NCBI RefSeq assembly: GCF_016464705.1
Contig: NZ_JAEHOB010000003.1
Span: 211,599-275,598, forward strand
Length of the DNA: 64,000 nt
Direction of reading: 5' to 3'
DNA from: Qaidamihabitans albus
GTDB lineage: Bacteria; Actinomycetota; Actinomycetes; Mycobacteriales; Pseudonocardiaceae
The notes beneath the pieces are model-generated. The model saw nothing but the letters and a program-made list of their open reading frames with translations. It did no database searches and was not told the origin of the DNA. Shown here one piece after another: positions 16,259 through 23,464 of this stretch (position 1 is the stretch's first letter; each line of letters opens with the position of its first letter). The position numbers were made by a program, and so were the translations under genes.

Positions 16259-16606
16259 ATGAGCGAAGAGCCGGGCCTTGCGCGCTACGAACAGGTAGCC
16301 GAGTCCATCCGTCGAGCTGTCCGCAGTGGCAAGCTCAAGCCGGGGGAGCAGCTGCCGCCCAGCAGGGAGCTGGCGAAGGAATACGACGTCGCAATCAACA
16401 CCGCACAGCGAGCCGTGAGCACCCTTCGCGACGAGGGCTGGCTCGTCGTCCGGCCGACCGTCGGTGCCTTCGTCAGCAACACCATTCCTGACCCGCCACA
16501 CAACCTTCGTGAGACAGTCGCGGGGCTACAGGAAACCGTCGATGAGCTGCAGCGTCGGCTCTCCAATGTCGAAGCGGCCATCGGAACTAGAATGCCTGAC
16601 GAATGA
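16259..16606 (+). CDS. GntR family transcriptional regulator (KorSA-like)
   Basis: This 115-residue protein has an N-terminal GntR winged helix: RYEQVAESIRRAVRSGKLKP, GEQLPPSRELAKEYDVAINT, then AVSTLRDEGWLVVRPTVGAF. It has no UTRA or FCD effector domain. It ends instead in a short coiled coil (LQETVDELQRRLSNVEAAI) that could give dimers. This matches KorSA of pSAM2-type elements, which silences replication and transfer genes. ATG 16259 is preferred to ATG 16244 because the latter falls in a likely -10 hexamer and family alignment begins after MSEEPG. The gene is divergent from the transfer operon, the usual place for the AICE master repressor. Confidence 0.85.
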   Translation: MSEEPGLARYEQVAESIRRAVRSGKLKPGEQLPPSRELAKEYDVAINTAQRAVSTLRDEGWLVVRPTVGAFVSNTIPDPPHNLRETVAGLQETVDELQRRLSNVEAAIGTRMPDE

Positions 16607-16789
16607 AGCTGACGAATCCGTCGATGATGTCCGAGCCGGTACCCACGAGCGCCCTCACCCAAGTTGCTGCGTCGCTCGGAAACTTCACAACGATCACCAC
16701 CAATGCGATCGCGACCGCGATTCCAACGAGCTTCCGCACGGTGCCACCGCCGTTGCCGACAAGGGCCTGCAGCGGGTCCTCTTACCCAT
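16587..16789 (-). pseudogene. Small single-span membrane protein with an apparent 1-base frameshift
   Basis: On the minus strand a strong AGGAGGAGG precedes ATG 16789 (MGK...), but that frame soon leaves the coding sequence. The next frame encodes EDPLQALVGNGGGTVRKLVG, a membrane helix IAVAIALVVIVV, and a C-terminal tail ending FVSFIRQAF. Adding one base in the AA at 16782-16783 would join them into a protein of about 67 residues. Alternatives are a GTG start at 16739 giving 50 residues, or a sequencing error. The 3' end overlaps the convergent gntR gene by 20 bases. Small membrane proteins of this kind are common on AICEs; function is unknown. Confidence 0.5.
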
Positions 16790-16947
16790 CCGTGCCTCCT
16801 CCTCTGATCCTGTCGTTCGGCTTGTTGCCGTTGAGTTCAAGAGTCGTCGGAAGCGAGCACGCCAGGTAGATGAGCCGGGGGTGAGCCGGTCGCGTACCTA
16901 TCGGCTCACCCCTAGCTGACCAGGCAATATGCAGCATCGGAGGTGCT

Positions 16948-18162
16948 GTGGGCGAGGAAGAGCAGACGAAGCTCAGGCGTGCCCGTGCGGCCAAGGGTTG
17001 GTCGCAGAACGACGTGTGCGCGCGCCTGGCGCGTGCTCGGAGAGCGCGCGGTCAGATGCCGCCGAAGCCCGAGAGCGTGCTACGCCAGTATCGGTGGTGG
17101 GAGCAGGGGAAGAAGAAGGCGACCGAGTGGCAAGACGAGCTGTGTGAAGTCTTCGAGATGTCACCGCGGGCCCTCGGCCTGACCGAGGCGCCAGCGCCGT
17201 CACCGCTGATTGTGCCGACTGCCCCGCCAGTGGCCATCGAGTACGGCAATACCTCGTATCTTGAGTCAGCACAGGCCTATCTCAGACACCTGGTCGCGCT
17301 GGACAATCGTTTCGGTGCCGCCGACATCGTGCGAATGTCGGTCCGGTTCTTCAAGTCGCTACAGAACCTACTCGGGACTGGAGCATACGAGCCAGCTATA
17401 GAGCACGACCTCAATGCGATTACGGGCGAGGTAGCTGAGCTGTCCGGTTGGCTGGCCTACGATGCTGAGAAGCATGATCTGGTTCGCAGGATGAATCAGG
17501 AATCGCTCTACTACACGCGCTTGGCAGGCGATCGGAACATCGAACTACTCACGCTGCAGAACGCAAGTATGCATGCGGGAGCGATGGGTAGGCCCAACGA
17601 AGCCTTGCAGATCGCCAGGTCGGTACTTGAAGGCAACTACGAACTTTCCCCACGGATCCGAGCGCTTTTCCTGACAAGGAAGGCCAGGGCCCTCGCGCAG
17701 GGCGGCGATGAGTCCGCCACTTCCTTGTTCGGAGAGATTGAGTCTCTGTATCTCGAAGGTGTGTGGTCCGATGATCCGGACTGGGCTTGGTGGATAGACG
17801 AGCGTGAACTGGCTTGGCATAAGGCGATGGCTACCCAATCCTTGCAACGAGATAGCCTCGCGATAGCCGAGTTCGAACACTCGGTGGAAGCTACTGCGCC
17901 GACTGAGACGCGAAGCCAGTACCTGCATCGTGCCTACCTGCTTCAAGCTCAGATTGACCTTGGAACGTGGAACGACGCGGAGGCGACCTTAAAGTCGCTC
18001 CTGCCGCTGATTCCCGAGGTCGAATCAACCCGCACCAAGGTTCTGCTGCGTAACGCCATAGCTAAGGTCGCGATACGCCAGCAGGTCCCAGCCAATATCG
18101 AGAGCGGAATTGCTCAGCTTGGTATAGCGTTGGACGATGCAGACATGACGGAGGCCTGGTGA
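16948..18162 (+). CDS. XRE-type helix-turn-helix protein with TPR-like repeats (404 aa)
   Basis: The N-terminal 80 residues resemble an XRE domain (LRRARAAKGWSQNDVCARLA, then VLRQYRWWEQGKKK). About 300 helical residues follow, with tetratricopeptide-like units such as NASMHAGAMGRPNEALQIAR and AYLLQAQIDLGTWNDAEATL. This layout is common in actinobacteria for regulators that sense a peptide or partner protein. GTG 16948 follows GGAGG. The gene is visibly lower in GC than the AICE core. Its stop overlaps the start of a KsgA/Erm-like methyltransferase gene (GTGA), so the two are one unit. It probably regulates this cargo or the element; the signal is unknown. Confidence 0.7.
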   Translation: MGEEEQTKLRRARAAKGWSQNDVCARLARARRARGQMPPKPESVLRQYRWWEQGKKKATEWQDELCEVFEMSPRALGLTEAPAPSPLIVPTAPPVAIEYGNTSYLESAQAYLRHLVALDNRFGAADIVRMSVRFFKSLQNLLGTGAYEPAIEHDLNAITGEVAELSGWLAYDAEKHDLVRRMNQESLYYTRLAGDRNIELLTLQNASMHAGAMGRPNEALQIARSVLEGNYELSPRIRALFLTRKARALAQGGDESATSLFGEIESLYLEGVWSDDPDWAWWIDERELAWHKAMATQSLQRDSLAIAEFEHSVEATAPTETRSQYLHRAYLLQAQIDLGTWNDAEATLKSLLPLIPEVESTRTKVLLRNAIAKVAIRQQVPANIESGIAQLGIALDDADMTEAW

Positions 18163-18710
18163 ACAACGACGAACTGAGCGTGCTGGCGGATCCGATGTTC
18201 GAGCAGTACTTCCTGATTTCCCGTGAGAAGCTGACGCTACTTTTCGAAGCGGCAGGGATCCGGCCCGACGACACTGTGCTCGAAGTCGGCGCAGGGGCGG
18301 GCACGGTCGCTCGCAACATGCCGCCCTGTAAGAGCCTGACCGTGGCCGAACTCGATACGCGGCTGATCGACACGCTGCGCCGCCAGGTGCCCCACGCGAC
18401 GGTCGTCCAGGGCGACGCGCTGCGGTTGGTTAAGGAGCTTCCGTACGACGTGCTGATCGGCAACCTACCGAACGTTGTCACGGAAGAGCTGGTCGACGTG
18501 CTGCCGGAGCTGACCTTCCGGACTGCAGTGCTCGCAGCAGGACAGCACACGGACTTCGACCGTCTGCGCGACACGTTCGACATCACTGAGGTCACGACCA
18601 TCACTGGCAGCGACTTCGCGCCACCGCAGCCAAGCGTGTCGCGGATCGTGAGGCTTGTCCGCCGCAATGCTGGCTGTTCTGGACGCCGGATGAGGGAGCG
18701 CAACTCGTAA
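18159..18710 (+). CDS. KsgA/Erm-like adenine methyltransferase family protein (short, 183 aa)
   Basis: This protein has the SAM-binding fold of rRNA adenine dimethyltransferases. Motif I is VLEVGAGAGTVARN, motif II is VAELDTRLIDTL, and motif III is VVQGDALRL. The catalytic motif IV normally reads N-L/I-P-Y/F, but here it is IGNLPNVV, so the aromatic residue that stacks on the target adenine is replaced by Asn. The C-terminal RNA-binding domain of KsgA and Erm is missing (183 versus about 270 residues). It may methylate another substrate or act as a non-catalytic sensor. It is translated with the XRE-TPR gene through a GTGA overlap. Antibiotic resistance should not be assumed. Confidence 0.65.
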   Translation: MNNDELSVLADPMFEQYFLISREKLTLLFEAAGIRPDDTVLEVGAGAGTVARNMPPCKSLTVAELDTRLIDTLRRQVPHATVVQGDALRLVKELPYDVLIGNLPNVVTEELVDVLPELTFRTAVLAAGQHTDFDRLRDTFDITEVTTITGSDFAPPQPSVSRIVRLVRRNAGCSGRRMRERNS

Positions 18711-18752
18711 GGAGGAGCCCACAGTAGGCCGCGTCGGGTCCCTTGAACCGGC

Positions 18753-19775
18753 TCAGTCCAACCGAGGGCGTGACTGCGCCTGGCCACCCGGCAACGCGTC
18801 GTCCTGGTCGTGTTCCAGCAGTGGCATCGCCTTGGTAGCGTCGGTCTCCTCGCCGTCGACCGCGACCAGGCGCGGGCGGTCGAGAAAGCGCTGCGGATCG
18901 GGGCAGTTCTGTTCGAACCACTTGGTCAAGTATGCCTCTTCAGGGGTTGCCCACCAAGCCAAGTGCCATTGGCTATCTCGATAGAAGAATGCCACAAGCC
19001 GAACCTCCTCCTCTTCGGATGGGCCGCCGGACTCACTCATCCAGCCAGCGAAACTTGCTACGCGTCCAAGGCCTTCAAGACCTTCACGGAGCGAGTTCAC
19101 ATTGTCGCTCGAGTCTTGGTCGAGTGGCACGAATGCAGAAACAGTAATGAGATCACCGACCTCGAAATTGACTTGAACTAGCGCATCGCGATCGTTGCCA
19201 CGGGCACGGGCTGTCCGTTCCTTAATCCATGAAATCAAACTGCTAGCGGCCTCCTCGCCCAAGCGCTTCAGGAAGCTTCCCGAGAACGCAGCAGCACCCC
19301 ACGCCACAGGTACAGACAGAAGCCAGATCAGCGGGGGAAGGCTGGAACGAGCCGCTCGCTCGGTCAATGGCAGAGGCGCGTCCTCGTGAAGCGTAGCCCA
19401 CTCTGCCGGCTCGAAGTTCCGCGGCTCAATGCCAATTGACGCGTCCGAAATGGTCGACGGTCCCTCGGGAGCGTCATCGGGAGCGTTCTGCAAAACGCTA
19501 TCCTGGGCGCGTCGGAGTTCGAGGTAGTGTCCGTACATGACTAGTTCGGAGTGTCCTTCAGCGTCGTCTTCCACTTCGGCGCGATGCCAGAGGCCGATCG
19601 GAGGCAAGAAGGACAAGTGCTCAACGTTCATTACGATGAATCCGTCGCGAACCTCCTGGGCCGCTCCAACCAGCGCTTCGCGCGTGAAGCGTTCGAGGTG
19701 TCCTGCGCCTCGGACTCTCTGAGGGCGCGTTGATAAGCCTCCGCGAGCAACGAACTCATCTCTGACGTTCACCAT
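18753..19775 (-). CDS. Unrecognised AICE cargo protein with central hydrophobic segment (340 aa)
   Basis: I do not recognise this family. The first 90 residues include GFIVMNVEHLSFLPPIGLWH and GHSELVMYGHYLELRR, which look like a folded beta-rich domain. Residues 147-168 (PPLIWLLSVPVAWGAAAF) are hydrophobic and could be one membrane segment. A second domain follows with DALVQVNFEVGDLITVSAFV and WHLAWWATPEEAYLTKWFEQ. The tail is acidic. ATG 19775 follows GGAGG at 9 bases. It forms an operon with the 130-residue gene 32 bases upstream. Its position beside attR and lower GC mark it as cargo. A defence or stress role is possible but is only suggested by location. Confidence 0.6.
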   Translation of the reverse strand: MVNVRDEFVARGGLSTRPQRVRGAGHLERFTREALVGAAQEVRDGFIVMNVEHLSFLPPIGLWHRAEVEDDAEGHSELVMYGHYLELRRAQDSVLQNAPDDAPEGPSTISDASIGIEPRNFEPAEWATLHEDAPLPLTERAARSSLPPLIWLLSVPVAWGAAAFSGSFLKRLGEEAASSLISWIKERTARARGNDRDALVQVNFEVGDLITVSAFVPLDQDSSDNVNSLREGLEGLGRVASFAGWMSESGGPSEEEEVRLVAFFYRDSQWHLAWWATPEEAYLTKWFEQNCPDPQRFLDRPRLVAVDGEETDATKAMPLLEHDQDDALPGGQAQSRPRLD

Positions 19776-19807
19776 GATTGGGGCCTCCGTTCTGAGGGGA
19801 TGCGGTA

Positions 19808-20200
19808 TTAGCTCGGTTCAACGTAGCCGCCAATGTCTTTGACGACGCCATTCGGATCTATGACCAATCGCTGAACATGGAGAACTCCTGCCAATGGCAG
19901 GCGGATGGGCAGACCAGTGACAGCGTGTGACTTCCCATCATGTCCAGGTAACCATCGTAGGTACCCTAGATGCCCGTGGGCGTCTCGCACGACCCATCGA
20001 TCACCGTCGCGCTCAGCCTGAAGCCGATCACCAATCCGGACATCGGCAACACGGGCAGACGGAGCGGGCTTCTTGGCAAGGCCGTGCACGGGTGGAGTAC
20101 CGGCGGCATATAAGTCTTGAGCCAGCGGACCCGCGATGCCGATCAGCCGATCACCGTTCTTGCGTCGTGAGATTACTGGGTACGTCTCGCTCACGGGCAT
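19808..20200 (-). CDS. Unrecognised AICE cargo protein, weakly HIRAN-like (130 aa)
   Basis: A beta-rich small protein. The middle reads VRIGDRLQAERDGDRWVVRD followed by HLGYLRWLPG, loosely resembling HIRAN-type or SH3-like barrels (G-x-L-x-L, then LGYL). The C-terminal half, GVLHVQRLVIDPNGVVKDIG, looks like another strand pair. This similarity is weak and by eye only. No strong ribosome site precedes ATG 20200; GTG 20194 is an alternative. It is the first gene of a two-gene operon with the 340-residue protein and lies just inside the right end of the element. Confidence 0.5.
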   Translation of the reverse strand: MPVSETYPVISRRKNGDRLIGIAGPLAQDLYAAGTPPVHGLAKKPAPSARVADVRIGDRLQAERDGDRWVVRDAHGHLGYLRWLPGHDGKSHAVTGLPIRLPLAGVLHVQRLVIDPNGVVKDIGGYVEPS

Positions 20201-20328
20201 GTGATCGCAGGTTGGGCGGCGAACGTAACAGTGTTGGAGGTCGACGCGCTGCCCGTGGGGACGGTCTACGTATGCTCCCGCTTGAGCCTGGCCGACAGGC
20301 TGCTCAGGTCGAGTTCTCCGTGCTCACG

Positions 20329-20350
20329 TGGTCTCATTCCTGGTCTCATT
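20329..20350. promoter_or_regulatory. Candidate integrase arm-type sites, right end
   Basis: Two direct GGTCTCAT boxes (20330-20337 and 20342-20349) four bases apart, differing from the left-end block at 6790-6811 by a single base. They lie about 80 bases inside attR, in the same orientation as the left pair. Confidence 0.5.
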
Positions 20351-20432
20351 CGCCGCCGTACGCGACTGTCCGGGGAGGTTCGCCAGCGTGGTCAGGACGG
20401 TCGCGGACGTTGCGAGAGATGGCTACGCACGG

Positions 20433-20487
20433 CTTGAAAGCGAGCGTCCCGCGAGGGACCGGGGGTTCAAATCCCTCCGCTTCCGCG
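20433..20487. repeat. attR: 55-nt core direct repeat (3' part of tRNA-Ser)
   Basis: Exact copy of 6676-6730. It lacks the 5' half of the tRNA, so it is not a functional tRNA gene. It marks the right end of the AICE and, given the integrase relic that follows, may also be the left att site of an older element. Confidence 0.95.
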
Positions 20488-20600
20488 CCTCTGACCGGGG
20501 CGAACCGCGTAGCAACGGTTTGCCCTGGTCTCATTTGGTCTCGCTAGCTCGCGTCCGGCGGCTCCTCCGGCCGGTCCTTGGCCTCCGCTGCTCCTACGGA
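20488..20600 (-). pseudogene. Relic of a second, related AICE integrase (3' end only)
   Basis: The sequence after attR aligns with the sequence after attL: a shortened version of the hairpin, two GGTCTC boxes (20527, 20537), and the end of an integrase read on the minus strand as AEAKDRPEEPPDAS-stop, compared with AEGKDRPEEPPIAS-stop in the intact gene. The differences include insertions, deletions and substitutions, so it is a diverged relative and not a recent duplicate. Homology fades about 60 bases into the coding part, leaving fewer than 25 codons. It shows that another element once occupied this tRNA. Confidence 0.75.
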
Positions 20601-20717
20601 CGGGCCTCTATGGACCCGGGGCCATCGCGAGTCGATCAGGATTCAAGAAGCCCCGGCGCTGGAAAGGCTTAACGTCACAAGCACCACACACTGATCAACG
20701 AAGGGGGAGGAACAGCG

Positions 20718-21169
20718 ATGAGTGCCAGGTCCGACCATAAGACCAGCGGCTTCTCCGAGCAGGAGCGTGCAGCCATGAAGCAACGCGCTGCCGAGGTGAG
20801 GAAGGAGGCAAGCCGTGGTCGGGGCAACAAGGCAGCCGCCAACGAAGCCGACGTGCTGTCGAAGATCGAACAGATGGCCGAACCCGACCGTGCGGTAGCC
20901 GAACGCATCCACGCGATCGTCACCGGTAACGCCCCGGAGCTCTCGCCGAAGCTGTGGTACGGCCAGCCCGCGTACGCGAGGAAAGGAAAGGTCGTGTGCT
21001 TCTTCCGCAGCGGTCACGATGACAAAGAGCGCTACTCGACCTCGGGTTCAGCCCCGAAGCCGACCTCGACGACGACAGCGGTTTCTGGCCGACCTCGTAC
21101 GCCGTGACCGAGCTGAGCGACAAGGCTGGGGAAACCATCGCCGCGCTCGTCAAGAAAGCCGTGCGCTGA
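20718..21169 (+). pseudogene. DUF1801-type protein gene broken by a 1-base deletion
   Basis: The first 107 codons encode a DUF1801-like protein: a charged N-terminus, then MAEPDRAVAERIHAIVTG, APELSPKLWYGQPAYARKGK and VVCFFRSGHDDKERYST. At about 21040 the frame shifts. The next frame continues GFSPEADLDDDSGFWPTSYA and ends IAALVKKAVR-stop, exactly the expected end of the family. One C missing from CCC (ACC-TC instead of ACC-CTC) explains it. The product as written would end in an unrelated 20-residue tail. A good ribosome site (AAGGGGGAGG) precedes ATG 20718. Either recent inactivation or a sequencing error. Confidence 0.8.
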
Positions 21170-21217
21170 CAACATTCTCTGCCTACGGGCTGGGCAGCCG
21201 TTCTGTGGTGCCCCTGG

Positions 21218-22216
21218 TCAGCGAACGGCCGAGCTTGCGGCGTTGACCGGCAGGCTGAGCACGCACGGCGGCTGCGTCGCGTTCGCCGGGTCGAGCGCGT
21301 TGACGACGTACTGCTCGGCGCGCCGATCGAACGAGATGCCCAGGTGGTCGGTGGCGTTGAGCTTGCAGCCGTCCTGCAACAGCACGTTCGTGACGTCGGG
21401 GCCTTCCAGGAACGCCGAGGTGTAGGGCGTGACGACCTCGTCGTACTTCGTCTGGATGACGGTGTACTCCACGCCCGGCACGGTGTCGCCGCCCGCGTTG
21501 AGGTCGGTCAGGAAATCCGAGCCCCGAATCTGGTCGCGCACCGAATCGCCGAGCCCGGCGCTCAGCAGTTCGGGCACCCCGGGCAGCCGTGCCAGACCGT
21601 GGACATCGGTGCCGTGGTTGGAAGGTGACAACGCCACCAGGTGGTTCACCTCGTCCGCGCCGCCGAGGTTCTTCAGGTAGTAGCGCGGCATCATCCCGCC
21701 CTGCGAGTGTCCGACGATGTCGACCTCGTCGCTGCCGGTGGCTTCGAGCACCCTGTCCACGAACCGCGCGAGCTCCGCCGCCGACTTCGGCACCGCGGCC
21801 GAGCCTCCGGTGGGGTAGGCGCCGGGCAGTCCGACCCCGAGCCCCGAGTCCTGGCCGTAGTTCAGCGCGAAGACGCAGTAGCCCTCGTTGGCCAGGCGCG
21901 GCGACATCGAGAACCAGTTGTAGGTCATGTTCTCGACGGTGCCGTGCACGAGGACGACGGGTCGCGGGTGTTCGGCGGAGGGCCGGCAGGAGAAGTCGTT
22001 GGCGCCCGCGGGCGCCGTTCCGGGGCGCACGGTGGCGTTGGCCAGCGCCGCGACCCCCGAGTTGATCACCGGATACGTGCCCGTGTCCGCCGCCTCCGCG
22101 TTCGCCGGTGTCACCGCACCCGTGGTCAGCGCGGCAGCGGCGGCCACCGCGGCGGCGAGCCCCTTGCGCCGTGCTCGCTTCGTTCGCGCGGGATCGCTGC
22201 CTTCCTGGTTCACCAT
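21218..22216 (-). CDS. Secreted triacylglycerol lipase, alpha/beta hydrolase
   Basis: This 332-residue protein is an exported serine lipase. A twin-basic N-terminus (RTKRARRKG) precedes a signal sequence LAAAVAAAAALTTGAV with cleavage near NAEA. The oxyanion region reads PVVLVHGTVENMTYNWF, and the nucleophile elbow is VDIVGHSQGGMM (Ser within GHSQG). Asp and His candidates lie in YDEVVTPYTS and NATDHLGIS. Cysteines near C78 and C114 and near the C-terminus may form disulfides. It resembles extracellular actinobacterial lipases that hydrolyse acylglycerols. ATG 22216 is preferred; a GTG at 22228 in the same frame is the alternative. Confidence 0.88.
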   Translation of the reverse strand: MVNQEGSDPARTKRARRKGLAAAVAAAAALTTGAVTPANAEAADTGTYPVINSGVAALANATVRPGTAPAGANDFSCRPSAEHPRPVVLVHGTVENMTYNWFSMSPRLANEGYCVFALNYGQDSGLGVGLPGAYPTGGSAAVPKSAAELARFVDRVLEATGSDEVDIVGHSQGGMMPRYYLKNLGGADEVNHLVALSPSNHGTDVHGLARLPGVPELLSAGLGDSVRDQIRGSDFLTDLNAGGDTVPGVEYTVIQTKYDEVVTPYTSAFLEGPDVTNVLLQDGCKLNATDHLGISFDRRAEQYVVNALDPANATQPPCVLSLPVNAASSAVR

Positions 22217-22381
22217 CGAACCCACCACCTCTTCCGGCGACGTCGCACAGATTCGGTGGACTCTATCGGCACCGGACCTCGTGCCGCATCCGCCACGGAC
22301 GGCAGTCTCGGAACCTGGCGCCGGGCCTGCACGTGTCGAGCGGGCGATCGAGACCGGGCTCGCCCAGCGGTAGCCGGCCCG

Positions 22382-22972
22382 CTATCCGCCCGTGTGGGCC
22401 ACCTGCCGCCGCCACTTGTTCGTGCAGCGGCGCACGACGGTGCGGGAGCCGGTGGCGTTCATGCGCCAGCGCGCCATGCGCTCGCTGACGCGGAAGTACC
22501 GTGCCACGGAGACGTCCGTCCAGCGCCGGAACGCGGCCATGCGCGCGGCCTGACAGGGAATCAGGAGCTCACCGGACAGCTCCGCCGCCTCGTGCTCGAC
22601 GGTGGCGGACGACGTGCGGCAGCCGTGATCGTCGGTGAACAGCAGGCCGAACTCGTGTTCAAGCAGGACGTGGGCCATCTCGTGCGCGATGGTCGAGCGG
22701 CGCCGCGCCGGGTCGTGCACGTGGTTCTCGATGATCACGCTGCCGGTGCCGACGGCGACCAGCGCGGCGGAGAACGAGTCGGGCCGTTCGCCGGTGAAGT
22801 GCCGCACTGCCTCCGTCGGCAGCGACGGGTCACGCAGGTCGTGCACCTCGATGCCGTAGAGCTCGGCCAGCGCGTAGGGATCCAGCGGAGTGAAGACCCC
22901 GATCCCCAGCTCGTCCCGGACTTCCAGTGCCAGCCTTCTCGCCTCTGCCTTGAAACCGTGCCGTAAGGACAC
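22382..22972 (-). CDS. ImmA/IrrE family metallo-endopeptidase
   Basis: This 196-residue protein carries the zinc metalloprotease motif HEMAH in STIAHEMAHVLLEHE, with a downstream EHEAAELSGELLIP glutamate region typical of ImmA/IrrE. The N-terminal LDPYALAELYGIEVHDL and the C-terminal FRVSERMARWRMNATG regions complete the family pattern. Such proteases usually cleave or regulate the partner XRE repressor. Here the partner is encoded directly upstream: its TGA is immediately followed by this gene's GTG start. The unit resembles phage-type ImmA/ImmR switches or a type II toxin-antitoxin-like control pair. Confidence 0.85.
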   Translation of the reverse strand: MSLRHGFKAEARRLALEVRDELGIGVFTPLDPYALAELYGIEVHDLRDPSLPTEAVRHFTGERPDSFSAALVAVGTGSVIIENHVHDPARRRSTIAHEMAHVLLEHEFGLLFTDDHGCRTSSATVEHEAAELSGELLIPCQAARMAAFRRWTDVSVARYFRVSERMARWRMNATGSRTVVRRCTNKWRRQVAHTGG

Positions 22973-23344
22973 TCATCTCTCCCGCCGGTCCGCCCTGATC
23001 CTTCGCATCGTCGCCTCGACTATGTCGAGTAGGTACTCCTTGTCGGCATCCCCGAGATCGGTACGCGCCCTGAGCAGGAGCGCGAGCTGCGCCTCCAGCG
23101 TCGGCTCGGCCCGCTCACGCGGCCGCTCGCCGGGCCACACCATGAACTCCTCCGCAGGCGAGCCGAGCCACTGCACCAGCGCGATGAAGCCGTCGAGATC
23201 CGGCCGCTGGTCGTTTCCCATCCGGCTGAGCAAGGACGGGCTGACCCCGGCCTCGTGCGCAAGCTGTCGCCAGGAAAGCCCCCGTGCCCGTCGCTGGGCC
23301 TCGAGCGCGTCGTAGAGCCGGCGCGCGTCCATCCGGCCGTTCAT
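22973..23344 (-). CDS. XRE family helix-turn-helix regulator (partner of ImmA-like protease)
   Basis: This 123-residue DNA-binding protein has an N-terminal helix-turn-helix: LEAQRRARGLSWRQLAHEAG, VSPSLLSRMGNDQRPDLDGF. A short linker and a C-terminal helical region (EAQLALLLRARTDLGDADKE) follow. The stop codon touches the start of the ImmA/IrrE protease gene, so the pair is co-translated. ATG 23344 has GGAGG 7 bases upstream. It probably represses its own operon and possibly the divergent DUF2188 gene; cleavage by the partner would lift repression. This is based on characterised ImmR/ImmA and DdrO/IrrE pairs. Confidence 0.85.
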   Translation of the reverse strand: MNGRMDARRLYDALEAQRRARGLSWRQLAHEAGVSPSLLSRMGNDQRPDLDGFIALVQWLGSPAEEFMVWPGERPRERAEPTLEAQLALLLRARTDLGDADKEYLLDIVEATMRRIRADRRER

Positions 23345-23464
23345 GTGCTGCCTCCGGTAGTCGCGGGTATTTCACTATCACAGGGGTGTGTCAATCCTGC
23401 CACCGGTCGCGGTGCTGCTACGTTGTTGCAGTATTGGAACGCCGGTGCTGGGGAGGAATCGATC

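Larger units (their letters stand above)
6676..20487. mobile_element. Actinomycete integrative and conjugative element (AICE) in tRNA-Ser
   Basis: The element is bounded by 55-nt perfect direct repeats made from the 3' part of tRNA-Ser(UGA), and is about 13.8 kb long. It has the full AICE gene order: tyrosine integrase, excisionase, Rep with iteron-like repeats, primase-polymerase, FtsK/TraB double-stranded DNA translocase, DUF2637 membrane protein, small coupled genes, and a divergent GntR repressor. No relaxase or type IV secretion genes are present, as expected for AICEs, which transfer double-stranded DNA through a TraB pore. Cargo at 16.9-20.2 kb is visibly lower in GC than the chromosome. 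All core genes look intact, so it may still be mobile. Confidence 0.93.

Noticed and set aside
16603-16869. 88-residue plus-strand frame overlapping the gntR stop (ATGA)
   Set aside because: The overlap looks like coupling, but the product (Thr/Ser/Pro-rich) is the antisense of the membrane protein on the minus strand.
18159-18710. Macrolide resistance gene (erm)
   Set aside because: The protein is too short, lacks the C-terminal RNA-binding domain and has NLPN in place of NLPY/F, so resistance cannot be claimed.
20401-20487. A second tRNA-Ser gene at the right end of the element
   Set aside because: Only the 3' part from the anticodon arm onward is present; the acceptor 5' strand and D arm are missing.
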